DNA from: Phytophthora quininea
Taxonomy: Eukaryota; Oomycota; Peronosporomycetes; Peronosporales; Peronosporaceae
DNA length: 64,000 nucleotides
Assembly: GCA_011947345.1 (NCBI GenBank)
Contig: JAAVTG010000586.1
Coordinates: 620,001 to 684,000, forward strand
Reading direction: 5' to 3'
The notes under the pieces are model-generated. The model was not told the origin of the DNA and searched no databases. It saw nothing but the letters and a program-made list of their open reading frames with translations. Positions 23,170 through 33,711 of this stretch are shown in pieces (within the stretch, counting starts at the first letter, position 1; each line of letters opens with the position of its first letter). The position numbers and the translations under genes were made by a program.

Positions 23170-23960
23170 CATGCCCTAGGTTCACTTCGTGACCGTTAGC
23201 AAAGGCACGACATTCGTCGTCGAGATCTCGGAAAATGCTCGGGGTTCGATCTACAATGTGTATACGACGCGAAAGATTGGGAGCCAAGAAGCGTGGTGAA
23301 ACGTGACCTACGGGGACATGATGCGCTTGCGGCCATAAGAACCAGTCGAGTATCTCCCGGGACTCTTGACGGACGATCAATACATGAACCCAGCGGAAAG
23401 TGTCTCCAAGTACAATTTTGCGCTGACCAGGAATGGAAACCCAGAAGTGCATGGGGTGCCCTGCACTATAATCAAAGTGCAAGGAGATCTTCGAGAAGGT
23501 TGTCATGACTTTGGCCTGCCAAACAAGAACTTCTGGCGACACTGTGTGAGGCTCGTACGATCAGAATCGAGGTGAAGTCGGGGGATTTTGTCAGGGTGGA
23601 ATCATTGTCGGATGCCGTGAACCAGCATTTGGCGAAAGTGATTGTTGAGCAGCTTGAGCCCGGAACCGAGCCGGAGGTGCTGCTGCCTCCCTATGAAGAC
23701 ACCGGTGCCTGGCCTTTTGCGGAACGTGTAGTGAAAAAAAAACTGAAGACACCTCTGTTCATTGTGCTGGATGAGATTGGCCGTGAGTTCGAGACTGCCT
23801 CGATTGAAGAGGCGAGGGTAAGTTCATCAAGTTTTGTTATTCCGTGCTGAAGACGTGGATGCTGACTAGTGGTGTGGAGATATCACCTACTGGTACATCA
23901 ATTCGTTGGGGTTGGTGACAGTGTCATGCGCGTTGACTACCGTAGTCGATACCGACGGAA
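23170..23960 (+). pseudogene. Broken reading frame, possibly a Crinkler-like C-terminal domain
   Basis: Pieces in all three frames read as one protein: FVVEISENARGSIYNVYTTR, then LTDDQYMNPAESVSKYNF, DFGLPNKNFWRHCVRLVR, EQLEPGTEPEVLLPPYED and PLFIVLDEIGREFET. At least two frame shifts and an in-frame stop interrupt it. 'FIVLDEIG' resembles the Walker-B-like strand in P-loop-like C-terminal regions of some oomycete Crinkler proteins, but no N-terminal Crinkler motif (LFLAK/HVLVxxP) is present, so the family call is tentative. No terminal repeats were found. It is a relic of a larger gene. Confidence 0.35.
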
Positions 23961-24194
23961 ACTCTGTACCAGATACGGTCGTACTGGAGCGATGCCAATT
24001 GGTTGGATGGGATTCTGAATGCGGCAGAAATCGACGCTCACGTTGGTTCGAGAGCGGAGTTGCGGCATAAACTAACTAGGTGCCACCGGTTATTGTAGCT
24101 GTGACGAAAATTCGAGCTCAAAGGCTAGCAAATGTAAAACAGCATGGACAGGAGGACCATTGTTTGCTTGTATTAAATTGCCTTAAAAGCAAGA

Positions 24195-24425
24195 GCGGAA
24201 TGACAACTTGCTGAAAGAAAAGAAATAAACTTGACTTGTGCCACTGGTCTCTTTGTCACATTAAGCCGCCCATAGTACTGTCGGAGCGACAGCTTTCGTC
24301 CGAGTATCGTCCTGACGAGCCGTACACGCTCGACGTCACCTGCGTTTTGTACACGAACTGCACCCGGGCTGCTTCCTCCGTGTCCATGCGAGTTGCCTCC
24401 ATCAAACAGCGAGCGCAGAACGTCA
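24195..24425 (-). repeat. Inverted duplicate arm A (3' end of FYVE/START gene)
   Basis: The 3' coding end and some 3' flank of the FYVE/START gene recur at about 28157-28395 in the opposite orientation with only a few mismatches. The last 50 or so codons encode the same residues in both. Confidence 0.8.
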
Positions 24426-25430
24426 CTTTTCGCTGCACCATCTCCAGGTCAGGCGCAATGAAGCTCAGCTTCTTGACAATCTTGCATGACGGGCACAGGG
24501 CCCCGAAACACAGTTTACAAGTACTGCTGGACCGCCCAAACTCACCGAATTTGCGACCTTTGACCACTTTCGAGCATGTCACGCACTCCGGTTTAAATAC
24601 TGGGGTGCCGTGCTCTCGAGCTTCTGCGTGCTTCTGCTCCAGTAACCAAGCCAATTTTTCATTTGTCCGACGTACGAGTACTTGAGTCCAGCCATCGTCG
24701 CCTGTGCCATCCCCATGACTCCCAACACGCGGATCATATCACCTCCTGGGTCCATGATGCCGGTGCCGCGGCAGTCTGTTTTGTCGGGTCCTTCTTGGTG
24801 GAACATACCGCAGAACGACATGTTACCACGCACCCGGTTCGGCAGTTCGTGAGTCTGTGGGAAACTCACCGAGTGTAGCAGATGATATCCAACGCGTTCG
24901 CCATTGTTAAGCCGCAGAATGCCCGTACTCTCCAGATAAATGTAGTCGCGGTTGCGGACGATACCGATGGACGCCATGGGGATATCAATCTCCATCCATT
25001 TCACCACCACCGACCGGAATGGCTCCTCGACGGTCGGTTCGACGATAGTGGCGAGGACTGCGGCAGCGTTAAAGTCTTTCAGATACGACGATTTGATCCG
25101 CATCGATTCCAAGGAAGGACTGACGCAACCGAACATGTTGTCGTTAAGTGATCCTGGCAGCGGCCCCACCATGAGTAGCGCTGGCATCTTGGAATCCGGG
25201 TTGGCGTTCTTCCGTGACAAGAACATAGTGGTGTTGCCATCCCGCGAATACTTTTTCCATTGCTCCGGGTCCACGTACTTTTGGTTGTTGAGATGTTCTT
25301 GGTACTCTTGGAATTTGGTGACGACAAGCGAGTTGGCGATTTCCACGAGTTCGTTACGGTCGTCAACGGTGAGCACCAAGTCCGGGAACGGGTTGACCGT
25401 GAAGCGGTTGCCGCCCGCAACTTTCCCCAT
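24256..25430 (-). CDS. FYVE-like zinc finger/START-like protein
   Basis: Oomycetes carry a large family of proteins pairing a START-like lipid-binding region with a degenerate FYVE finger; their roles are mostly unknown. The start MGKVAGGNRFTVNPFPDL opens about 275 residues of START-like sequence (LVVTKFQEYQEHLNNQ, MASIGIVRNRDYIYLEST, CGMFHQEGPD). Then comes a four-pair zinc region with CVTCSK, CKLCFGALCPSCK and CARCLMEATR. It lacks the RRHHCR core of true phosphoinositide-binding FYVE fingers. One base must be added at the ttttt run 24655-24659 to join the halves (391 residues). Its head and tail each have a copy on the plus strand between 26.9 and 28.4 kb. Confidence 0.78.
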
Positions 25431-26892
25431 GGCTGGCTGGCTGCACTACTGTCTGTCGACCGTCGAAGCGGCAAAATGCGCACTGACGAGCTTTTCTGAG
25501 CACCAACGCATTCACAGCAACGAAGCGAAACGTGACCCAATAACGGAGACCAGTTCAGCAGCGAGGAGGTCCACGCGGGCCGAACGCCAGCCGATTTGTC
25601 CACTTCTACGAGGCACCAGTGTCGAGACGCCGAGTCATAACCAAAACCTGTCAATTACGTGGAGTGCAGCAAAGCGAGGCGATGCCAGTCGCACGACCCC
25701 AGCAGAAACGCTACTGCGGGGCCATCTGCCTAGCAAAACCAGGTCTCACGGGCAGAGCACCGACCGAAGGTTGCCCAGTCACAGCGCAGCACACTTCGAC
25801 GGTCACCAACGCTGCACTCGTGGCATTGCTCGGGTCGAGTTTGAGCTGTTGATTTTGGTCACGAAGGACAAGACCAATTTTCGGCGGCAAACTAGGACGC
25901 ACCGTGTCAGAACGACAGATCGGCGATTCGATCGGAAATTAGACTGTCCGCTGACGCGATTCCCGGAGAGAACTCTGTAAACCTTTGCAGAGAGCTGCCA
26001 GCACTTGAAGCGCTTGAAGCACTTGATTTCGGTGACTGACGTGGCAAACGAGGACGACTTGTTGAAGCGCTTTTTCAGCCGAGATTGGCAGGTCGTAGGG
26101 ATCAATTCGAAGCGGCGGTGGTGAAATCGCTCGTGGCCAACGTGAACTTAGCTTGCTATCGTCGAACAGGATGTTTTAGATTGCAAGTTCTTCGTCGTTA
26201 TCATAATTTGTTTTTGACTAGGACGGTTCAGCTCTCGCTATCAAATCTGATCGAATTTTCAGCTAACGATTACTATCTCTCTCGCTGAAACATCGATGCC
26301 CCGAGTTCGTGTACGTATAAAACTCCCCAAACACTACTTGTCCACTCGAACTTGAAGTCCGAGATTGTTTGCCTGCAAGAACGCTGCGATCGAGATTTGT
26401 GTAAGTAGTTTAACATTTTGTTCAAGTGCATTGGAAGTACCATGAACAGGATGTTGTAGTAACTTTCAAGATCGATAAACAATCTTCGAGTCAGGATCAT
26501 CGTCTCAACAGATTTTAATGGCCAGCGCGTGGTTCTTCCTAACAAGATCGCTCGAGCTACAGCGAAACTTACGATTTAACTTCCTTGTCGTCGCTGTCGC
26601 CCGAGAATCACTTCCTGTCCAAAAGACCCCACATAAACAATCTTGCAATGCCAATTGATCGACAAAACTCGTGGGCTTTCATGCTGTTCGTTCGGTTGTG
26701 CTTGAATCCTGTGCCCGCTTATTAATAACATGCGCAAGCTAACGCATCTTAACGTCTGCCGAGACAACGACCTGGTCTCCGTCCTCGCCATTGATCACAT
26801 TCCCCAATTGGACACATTTTATGTTGCCTCGATCTCCGTAACCTCGATGTCCATTGTTTTTCCCCAATTGAAGTGGTGCCTGGAAGACATGA
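25431..26892. other. 1.4 kb region with no recognised gene
   Basis: Short overlapping frames only. It contains the 5' flank of the FYVE/START gene and AT-richer DNA from about 26100. Nothing with domain support was found. Confidence 0.4.
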
Positions 26893-27036
26893 AGCGGAAA
26901 CTTGTGGTGTTCGCTTCACGGTCAACTCGTTCCCGGACTTGGTGCTCACCGACGAAGATCGCACCGAATGATCGACGTCGGTAACAAACTTGTGCTGGCG
27001 AAATTTAAAGAGTGTCAGGACCAGGGATCGAAAAAA
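26893..27036 (+). pseudogene. Head fragment of a FYVE/START paralogue
   Basis: The plus strand encodes RFTVNSFPDLVLTDEDRTE and, after a one-base shift, MIDVGNKLVLAKFKECQDQ. These align with the first 50 residues of the FYVE/START gene at 24.3-25.4 kb (RFTVNPFPDLVLTVDDRNE, then EIANSLVVTKFQEYQE). Similarity stops near 27036. The matching tail is about 1.1 kb downstream on the same strand. Confidence 0.65.
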
Positions 27037-27365
27037 ACATTGGCATTGTTACATTGCAAAAATTGTTCTCCACAATATTGATTGTGGCGACCTCGTCCAA
27101 TATTGCCAGGATCGTAATGGCAGCTAGCAACTTCTACTCGTAACTACTCGTACTCTTCGGTCTCTACTTCGCCATCTTCTCATGCTACCCTCTCTGCCTA
27201 CGAAGTGATTTCTTTCGCAACAAGATCCCAGTTAATCCTCAAGGAGAGGATTGACTCGAGCGTCTCCGCACTCATTCGCTTCCTCATATATTATCCTCCA
27301 AGCAAGCCTTCACTGCCGAGAACAGTCGTTCCACCTCGACGGAGGTAGCAGGAAGTCAAGACAAA

Positions 27366-28083
27366 TCAATGTACTTCGAGCGGTCTTCCTCTCTGGACTT
27401 GGATCTCTCTTCGATAGCTGCTTTGACTTCCCCAGGTGATCTGCGGCATCTGATGGTAGGCGCGACTACTCTCGTTTCGCCGTACACCACTCAGACTTGC
27501 AGGCCATGGTGAACGAACACTAGAGGCTTTGGTGCGCTTCTTCTTTGAAGTGCCTGGGCGGGTCGATTTAGATTTTCTGTGTTTGCGCTTGATGCTGGGC
27601 TCTGAGGAGACACAAGCGCTACCAGAATTAATCGATTCCTCTTCTGTGGAGCGCAAAAGCCCATGGATAGTGCTGGTTTCTTCTGTAGGCTTGGGGAGCA
27701 AACGCCGAGCTGATCACCATCGGTGGTGGAATAGGCTTGCGCGGAGTGATTCGAGACGAGGCTGCTTACGATAGTAGCGTGGTTAGCGGAGGGGTTCGAT
27801 GCGGGGCTGCCGTGGAGGTTGAGCGGCGGTAATGTGGATTCAAAAGTGTGAGCTGGAACGCACCGTCGTCTAGCAAAATACCTCGCTCGTGCTCTCCCAC
27901 TTCCTCGTACCTCGAGACCGCAGACGTGGTTATTTGTCTCTGCCAACTCGTCGAACAAGACCTCACAGACACTTCAACGAGAAGATACACAATTAGATCG
28001 ATGCATTGCAATTGTTGTCCCAAGAAATTGACATTGTTCCAATATTGATTGTGTCGAGCGTCTCGACAACAATCCATATGCAA
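27366..28083 (-). other. Unknown, possibly broken coding region
   Basis: Overlapping minus-strand frames read YRSTSTAAPHRTPP, LFDELAETNNHVCGLEVRGS and KRKHRKSKSTRPGTSKKK in different phases. The biased Ser/Pro/Lys composition suggests a decayed or frame-broken gene, perhaps part of an insertion that separates the two FYVE/START pseudogene pieces. No family recognised. Confidence 0.25.
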
Positions 28084-28129
28084 TGGATATTGCCCGATGC
28101 CTGTGTCAGGCGGTTCTTCGATTCAAACA

Positions 28130-28337
28130 CGACGCAAATTCTTTCACGGAAGAACGCGAGCGCAAAGTGGCGCTCTGCGCCCGCTGTTTGATGGAGGCAA
28201 CTCGGATGGACACGGAGGAAGCAGCCCGGGTGCAGTTCGTGTACAAAACGCAGGTGACGTCGAGCGTGTACGGCTCGTCAGGACGATACTCGGACGAAAG
28301 TTGTCGCTCCGACAGTACTATGGGCGGCTTAATGTGA
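28130..28337 (+). pseudogene. Tail fragment of a FYVE/START paralogue
   Basis: Encodes the last part of the finger and tail (CARCLMEATRMDTEEA to the end STMGGLM) with the same residues as the gene at 24.3 kb. The preceding residues (FKHDANSFTEERERKV) differ. The rest of the finger and most of the START-like region are missing. Confidence 0.7.
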
Positions 28338-28395
28338 CAAAGAGACCAGTGGCACAAGTCCTTTCCCCCAGCAAGTTGTCATCCCAACAATACCA
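28157..28395 (+). repeat. Inverted duplicate arm B
   Basis: Nearly identical, in opposite orientation, to the segment at about 24195-24425. The similarity runs past the stop codon through the shared string ccagtggcacaagtc and resumes at cagcaagttgtcat, with a small block difference between them. Confidence 0.8.
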
Positions 28396-28898
28396 TTCAA
28401 CAGCCGTAGGCGCACTAAAAATACTGTAAAGCACCAGGATTCTTGAAGTGACAGTGCTGTATGTTTGCTCACCTCCTCAATAGGCCTTGCACGCCAATTG
28501 CAAGCCCGGGTTTGTAGGACTCGGGCAGTTCGTTGAGAATTGATATCGGGCCTTCAGTAAAACTCGGCAGGTTTCCAGCATACTTCCATTCCATCGTTCA
28601 TGGTCACATGCCAAGTTGTCACTGCGAAATTCACTTGCTGCTTTCCTTGCCTGAATTTTGGTGGGGCATCTTTCAGAGTCAACAATCCAGTGAATTCGTG
28701 AATGGAGGCATAGCAAGCTTGAGCATCACAAAGCCGAGCTTGCTATGGGGCATCAGCGCTCATTTAATTTAAAAACCCTCGGGGTGGTCTGTTGTCCTTG
28801 GAATGCTGTACCAAACTGCGCCGGCAGCCCTCGTGATCCCAGTAAAATACCTCAGCGTTACTACTACTCGCGTTACCCGTTACGGAGTGTGAATCTGC

Positions 28899-28931
28899 TA
28901 CACAATACACAGTTCTAACGAAGTGTGAACT
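28899..28931 (+). repeat. Dispersed repeat, left copy of the pair bracketing the accessory block
   Basis: The string around acacagttctaacga, preceded by acacaata and followed by gtgtgaa, recurs with a few changes at 48580-48617 in the same orientation. Nearby, at 28963-28975, the reverse half-site cacagttcgtaag is also present, which hints at an inverted-repeat element end. Confidence 0.55.
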
Positions 28932-29012
28932 GCTAGCCCGGGCCTGTGAGTCCCGGGGAATGTCACAGTTCGTAAGGAAAAGATTGTACCTGACAGTCTG
29001 ACTGGAATGGAA

Positions 29013-29052
29013 TCCAGTCTGGATGGTTTTAGTCCAGTCTGGATGGTTTTAG
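29013..29052 (+). repeat. Two perfect 20-bp tandem copies
   Basis: The unit tccagtctggatggttttag occurs twice without a mismatch (29013-29032 and 29033-29052). A partial third copy (aatggaatccagtc) is suggested just before. Confidence 0.9.
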
Positions 29053-29281
29053 CGCTGAGACGCAGAGTAGCGCTGCTTATTGTCATGCTCGCAGGGCCGT
29101 GTGCACTAGCTCAGCTGAACCTGGAAGGAGAGCTGCTGAAGTGTTCTGTACCAAATGGCAGATTATATTTTGGAGTTTTAGCCTTTTAAGCGCTATCGTC
29201 CTTGTCCTCACTGCTTCTGCTGACACTGCTGCCCTTGCTGCTTCTGTTGATGTACAACTCAATCGGCGAAATGATAGACGT

Positions 29282-29569
29282 TCACGAGCTAAACCCGTAC
29301 AGGGTACGGCCTTGGCGCTTTAGCGCGTAGACAACATCCATTGTGGTGACTGTTTTTCGCCTGGCGTGTTGTGTGTAGACGACAGCGTCGCGCACGAGGT
29401 TGCCAACGAAGACCCTGAGAACTGCATGGGTCTCTTCAATCACCAACTTCGACATTCGAATGACTCCGGCACGACGCGCAAGTCTGCGTATATCATTTCT
29501 TGATATGCCATGGATGTTATCGCGCAGCACGTGTCGATGACGCCTGGGACCCTTTCCGCGCCCAGCCAT
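29282..29569 (-). CDS. Divergent histone H4 with a short, lysine-poor tail
   Basis: H4 pairs with H3 in the nucleosome core. The intact intronless frame encodes 95 residues against the usual 102-103. The end ([19 protein letters not shown], then RTLYGFSS) is unmistakable H4. The tail is [19 protein letters not shown]: only the lysine equivalent to K5 remains. K8 and K12 are lost with a nine-residue deletion, K16 is replaced by Arg and K20 by His. Inside the fold, K31 and K44 equivalents are also changed ([18 protein letters not shown]), and the alpha-2/3 region differs widely ([19 protein letters not shown]). The start at 29569 matches the H4 start; the frame stays open upstream. It sits alone in repeat-rich DNA with no H3 gene nearby. 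It could be a variant or a slowly decaying copy. Confidence 0.9.
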   Translation of the reverse strand: MAGRGKGPRRHRHVLRDNIHGISRNDIRRLARRAGVIRMSKLVIEETHAVLRVFVGNLVRDAVVYTQHARRKTVTTMDVVYALKRQGRTLYGFSS

Positions 29570-29806
29570 GGAACCTTGGAAGTACTTCTGGCTTATAGTA
29601 ACACCGCGCTGGCTAGGGCCGTGGAGCAGAATCGAAAGCGAGACGGAGAGAACGAGTTTTGGTAGCTTCAAGAGGGTGTAGCATTAATAAAAAAACATCC
29701 CATTCCGGCGCGATTGGGATTTCTTCAACCGATGCAAAAGACGTGCCTTCCTTTACGCGCTGCCGCAGAAAAACATCGAGCTGTATTGTTATGAACATGC
29801 AGAGCT

Positions 29807-31180
29807 CTACAGCTGAACGCCAATCGACGCGGCCTCACCGCTGCCAACATGGTGCTGCTGGTAGATGCCAGAGTCCGAGCTAGGCTGTGCCACCTCGAAG
29901 ATGCCGTCGGTTCCGACTGGCACAGTGATGGTGACGCTGAACTGGCTGTCAACAAGCTCCCAGGAAGCAGTCAGGGATTCGTACAGGATGCTCACCGTAG
30001 CGGTAGCACACGTGAGATTCACCCTCGTCACCAGCGGATTGACGATCCAGAGGTGGAATCCAAACTCCATGGGGCGAATACCCGCCACGCAGTTGGTGAG
30101 CGCGTACGTTGGGGCTCAGCCCCACGGATGGCTCAGCAACGTGAACGTATCGTCACCGGGTTCCAACGATTGAGCCACGTGCTCCCAACTAGCACCAGTG
30201 CGGTAGTTCTCTTTCGGGATCATGGCGTCCCAGAGGAGTCCAGCAAGAACGCAGCCTGGTCCGTGTAGCCGTACTGCAGCAGCGCATCCAGCAGGAGCCC
30301 GTTCGTGTTTGGCGAAATCTTGTTCGCGTTGGCGGTATCACTAGTGTCGAGGTTTCCGGGTCCTTAGCGAAGACCTTCCAGGCTCTCCACACACAACTTG
30401 ATCTGAGTTTCGTTGGCTACTCCGGACGTGATGGGAAAGTCGATACCCGACACGCCGTAGACTTCCGAATCGGCGGCCTCCACCATGTAGTTGCCGAGGG
30501 TATCGTCCTAGAGTATGGTGTTGATCGCTATCTTGACACTGCCAGCAGTCTCGATCCATGCGGTTGCAGACTCCCAGTCCCCCACAGCGCGGGCCACGCC
30601 ATCCATACCATCAAGATACTGAACAGCAGCAGCGTTGACAGCCATGGCAGACCCGGACCCAAGGAAGTTGATCACATACTTGGTGAGGTCGCTGAGACCG
30701 TCGTCGCCTTGGTTGCTAACGGGCCACGTCATGACTTGCGTGAACGCCTCCCAGTTGGCCTTAACGAAGGACACGTCGTCGAAGTAGTTCATGTAGAAGA
30801 CCTGTCCGATGAGCCCAAGAATGACGTAGTCGGCGAAGTTGTAGTACGTGTCAACGGTGCCGGCATCGTAGAGGAAAACCGTGGGCGTGGGCATCGGCGT
30901 TTGATACGAGATCGACGTGAAGCCAGGGAATTGGTCGTTGTCTCCTTAGTATTCGAACAGGAAGTTTAACGTTCCGGTAAGCTGCTCATGCTTGGAGTTG
31001 GCGACGCCCATGATGCGGGTCGTGTGGTAGAAGTCGCCGAGCCAGATGTATCCGTCGCGTTTGGCTCCATCCAGGCAAGCTCCGTACACGTTACTCTACA
31101 CGCCAAACTCCGGCAGAACCACGCTCTCGTCGATCATCGGTTCGTGTACAGGAACGTGAAATGTGGGCGAAATGTCAGTG
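29807..31180 (-). pseudogene. Alpha-L-rhamnosidase-like (GH78) pseudogene
   Basis: GH78 enzymes remove terminal rhamnose from plant glycans and glycosides. The minus strand reads LDGAKRDGYIWLGDFYHTTR, NFADYVILGLIGQVFYMN, ISPNTNGLLLDALLQYGY, LLSHPWG, then CVAGIRPMEFGFHLWIV and ITVPVGTDG, the catalytic-barrel and C-terminal beta-sandwich order of the family. Five in-frame stops (31098-31096, 30948-30946, 30510-30508, 30366-30364, 30118-30116) plus one frame shift near 30245 show it is dead. Four of the stops are TAA/TAG, one C-to-T change from a Gln codon. The part before about 31180 is missing or unrecognisable. Confidence 0.75.
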
Positions 31181-31237
31181 TAGTTGGCTGGTATATGCTC
31201 TAGCAAGCTGTTAGACTGGCCTGGTTTGGAATTGCCT

Positions 31238-31996
31238 CTAGCTTGTCGACGTTGCTTTAAGCGACGCAATGCACTTCAGTAATTCTCTGTGTCTGCGGTT
31301 AGCGGCGCGGATATCCTGCTTGTGTTGTCGTTCAATATCGTTCCAGCGATTTAGTTGCTGCTCATCTCGGCGTTGAAACCACAAGAAGAGCTGAATTACA
31401 TCGCAGTGAATGTGTTTGTGGGTGGGTGGTGCCCGTCGTGGGCTAGATGCGCCGCCGTACTGGGGCGTGGCGTCGTTGTCGATCTCGGAAAGAGCAGGTA
31501 GCGCAGCTCGCTGACTTTCGGGTAACCACACACTTGTGCTTCGTGGAGTGGTTTGGGTGGCAGTGCTGTCTGCAACGGAAGTCGCAAATGTCCTCGATAG
31601 CGACGTATCCTCAACGAATTCTACCTCTTCGTGACTCTCTGTACCTTGATCCACGCGCCTCTCGCCGGGGAGTGCGTCTTTGCGAGGCCCCATCAAGAGC
31701 ACATGCACATCTTGACGGCTGGTGGCCTTAGCGCGCTTCATGATTTTCCGCTTTAGCTCCAACGCTTCGTTCTGGATCCTGTTACCTTCACAAGTCTTCG
31801 TCGAACACAACCCCATGAATTTGCGCTTCAAACTCGCTGCACTGCACTCCGCCCACTGTAAGCCCTTGCTGCGGTTGTACCGCGTGGATACAGCCTCCCA
31901 ATCAGCTTTACACAGCGGTAGATTGCCATCTATGATCGACAGCAAGTGCTGTTGTTCGGCCTGGTTGTAATTTCGGGATCCCAGCTTCTTCGTCAT
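31238..31996 (-). CDS. SANT/Myb-like DNA-binding protein (DUF6818-like)
   Basis: A clean frame of 252 residues from the ATG at 31996 (MTKKLGSRNYNQAEQQHLL). The first 85 residues have the spaced Trp/Leu pattern of a trihelix/SANT domain (LPLCKADWEAVSTRYNRSK, then LKRKFMGLCSTKTCEGNR). This layout is widespread in oomycete and other genomes, partly in transposons. The middle is Ser/Thr-rich and the end is a Gln/Arg-rich helix (RRDEQQLNRWNDIERQHKQ), probably a coiled coil for self-association. It is surrounded by broken genes; it may be an element-borne gene or a transcription factor. Confidence 0.6.
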   Translation of the reverse strand: MTKKLGSRNYNQAEQQHLLSIIDGNLPLCKADWEAVSTRYNRSKGLQWAECSAASLKRKFMGLCSTKTCEGNRIQNEALELKRKIMKRAKATSRQDVHVLLMGPRKDALPGERRVDQGTESHEEVEFVEDTSLSRTFATSVADSTATQTTPRSTSVWLPESQRAALPALSEIDNDATPQYGGASSPRRAPPTHKHIHCDVIQLFLWFQRRDEQQLNRWNDIERQHKQDIRAANRRHRELLKCIASLKATSTS

Positions 31997-32332
31997 CTTC
32001 ACGCGGAGCGAGAGTGAGTGACGTCTCTAAAGGGCAGCAACAATAAGCACGTTGACCACCTTGGCGCTTCCTCCTCGTGCGTGGCTTCTTGCAAAATGAC
32101 CAATTATCCGTGGTGGGATGACGTCCGCTGTTCTGGAGAGTTCCATCTTTTTTCATTTCGCTCATCACCCAACTGTTGAAGCACGGCGGACTGCCGACGG
32201 CGCAACATGCATTAACTGGATTGCATTATAACAATATGCATGGTACTAACTAGTATGCAGTGAAAACATATTTGATGCAAACGCAGACAACCGTGCCTCA
32301 TTCCAACGCAAGTTGCTACGGATCCCACGTTA

Positions 32333-33086
32333 CTACGGATCCCACGTTAGATCTCTCAGTTTGATGGTAGCTTGGCAGTCCGCGTCGCAAAACAGCTTCA
32401 AGTTGGAGTAGTCGTTGATAGTGACGACGGTACCAGGAATAGGAAGGTCCTCCGATTCCGACGTCGTGTTCCACATGGTACCTGTCAGAAGCAGCGAGTT
32501 GACAGCGTCCCGGTCTGTGTCGTAGCGTTCACGGAAAAGCTGCTCGATCACAAGAGACCAGAGTAGTTAGTGTTTTGGCCACATACCCTTTCAACGTCAT
32601 ATTCGCACCGTGATCTGGTCTTGGAGCGGCTCCGGCGAGTCTGCGTCGATAAAGTGAAATCGGACAAGCTTCAGGTCTCTGTAGGTATGATCGGACACCC
32701 ACAAGAGCTTCATTCGCAGCGTGACCTTCTCTCGAGTCTCTCCTCTCAGATGATCTTGGAGATCTATGTTCAATACAATACAATGTTCAGCTTAGCCTTA
32801 AACCCACGACACTTAGCATACTTTCAACAGCAGATATGATACGTCGGCCGCCACCCGGTGTTTCAAGAAGCTCACGTAGCCGCTCGTACGGGGTCTGCCG
32901 GGGCGGTGGCGAAGCTTGGGTTTCGCTGGGGTCTTCCGAGACCTCACGGTTCAGTCTGGTACGTGGAGCAGTTCGTGGAACAACAACTGTTACCACCTGG
33001 TTCGCTGGCTTCGCCTTCACACCTTTGTTTCCGCTGCTGGTAGGAACAGAGGCGGTCGGGTTTGCAGGTTTCCCTTTCGCAGTCAT
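32333..33086 (-). pseudogene. Frame-broken gene of unknown family
   Basis: Three coherent pieces in different frames: a Pro/Lys-rich start (MTAKGKPANPTASVP, then TPYERLRELLETPGGGRR), a middle (VTLRMKLLWVSDHTYRDLKL) and an end (PGTVVTINDYSNLKLFCDAD) closing at 32333. The end has an OB-fold-like beta pattern, but that is only an impression. An in-frame stop near 32600 argues for real decay. No family recognised. Confidence 0.35.
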
Positions 33087-33711
33087 GAGGATATTCGCAA
33101 TGGCACAGCGTTGAAGCTTCGCTGTCTAAGGGTGAAGACCTGTATTGCTGTGCTGTAGACAATATTAAATGCTGGGCGTCCACGTTTTTCGAACGCGATT
33201 CGCAAGCGATCAAGAGCATAAGGTTCCGCCACCGTACGTTTTTAAAAACACATACCACATACCACTGGTGGCGGGAGCGGTCATCCGAAACTTCAACATG
33301 AAGCGCACAGCCAGCCATTTGAACATGCTTGGACACAGCAAGCATCATGCAACCCTACTAATACATGTAATCACTACGCCACGTTTAAAGACTGTCCACA
33401 GAGACTTGATTAGTGCCTCCGAGGTCGATGCGAGCATGAGCACTGTGCTGCTATGATCATGAATGGCCCTTAAGTGCCACGACATTCAGAAGGGCGACTT
33501 CAACGCCGCTGGAGTTGAAGTTTCTGTACGGTTTACCTTCCAAAGCGCACGAGGCACTGTGATTGCAGAGATCATATCCGGAAGCTGCTGCATTTTGCCG
33601 TCATTGCTGGGGCGGGAATGTCCCCTTCATAAAACTATATGCCAGGGGATGGACAGCAAATTAGGCAAAGCTGTGGCTTCAGTGGCACTTCAACGTCGCT
33701 GATCTCCAGTT

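Larger units (their letters stand above)
28396..29281. other. Repeat-bearing spacer, no gene recognised
   Basis: A minus-strand frame around 28540-28760 reads coherently (APPKFRQGKQQVNFAVTTWH, then DGMEVCWKPAEFY) but carries a stop and belongs to no family I recognise; it may be a mobile-element scrap. The stretch also holds the repeats listed separately at 28899 and 29013. Confidence 0.35.

Noticed and set aside
23057..23542. 161-codon minus-strand frame
   Set aside because: The plus strand gives the coherent effector-like reading; the minus frame has no ATG-led domain.
29807..31180. Alternative genetic code (TAA/TAG read as Gln) for the GH78 frame
   Set aside because: The same frame uses ordinary CAA and CAG codons, neighbouring genes use TAA and TAG as stops, and a TGA and a frame shift are also present; decay is simpler.
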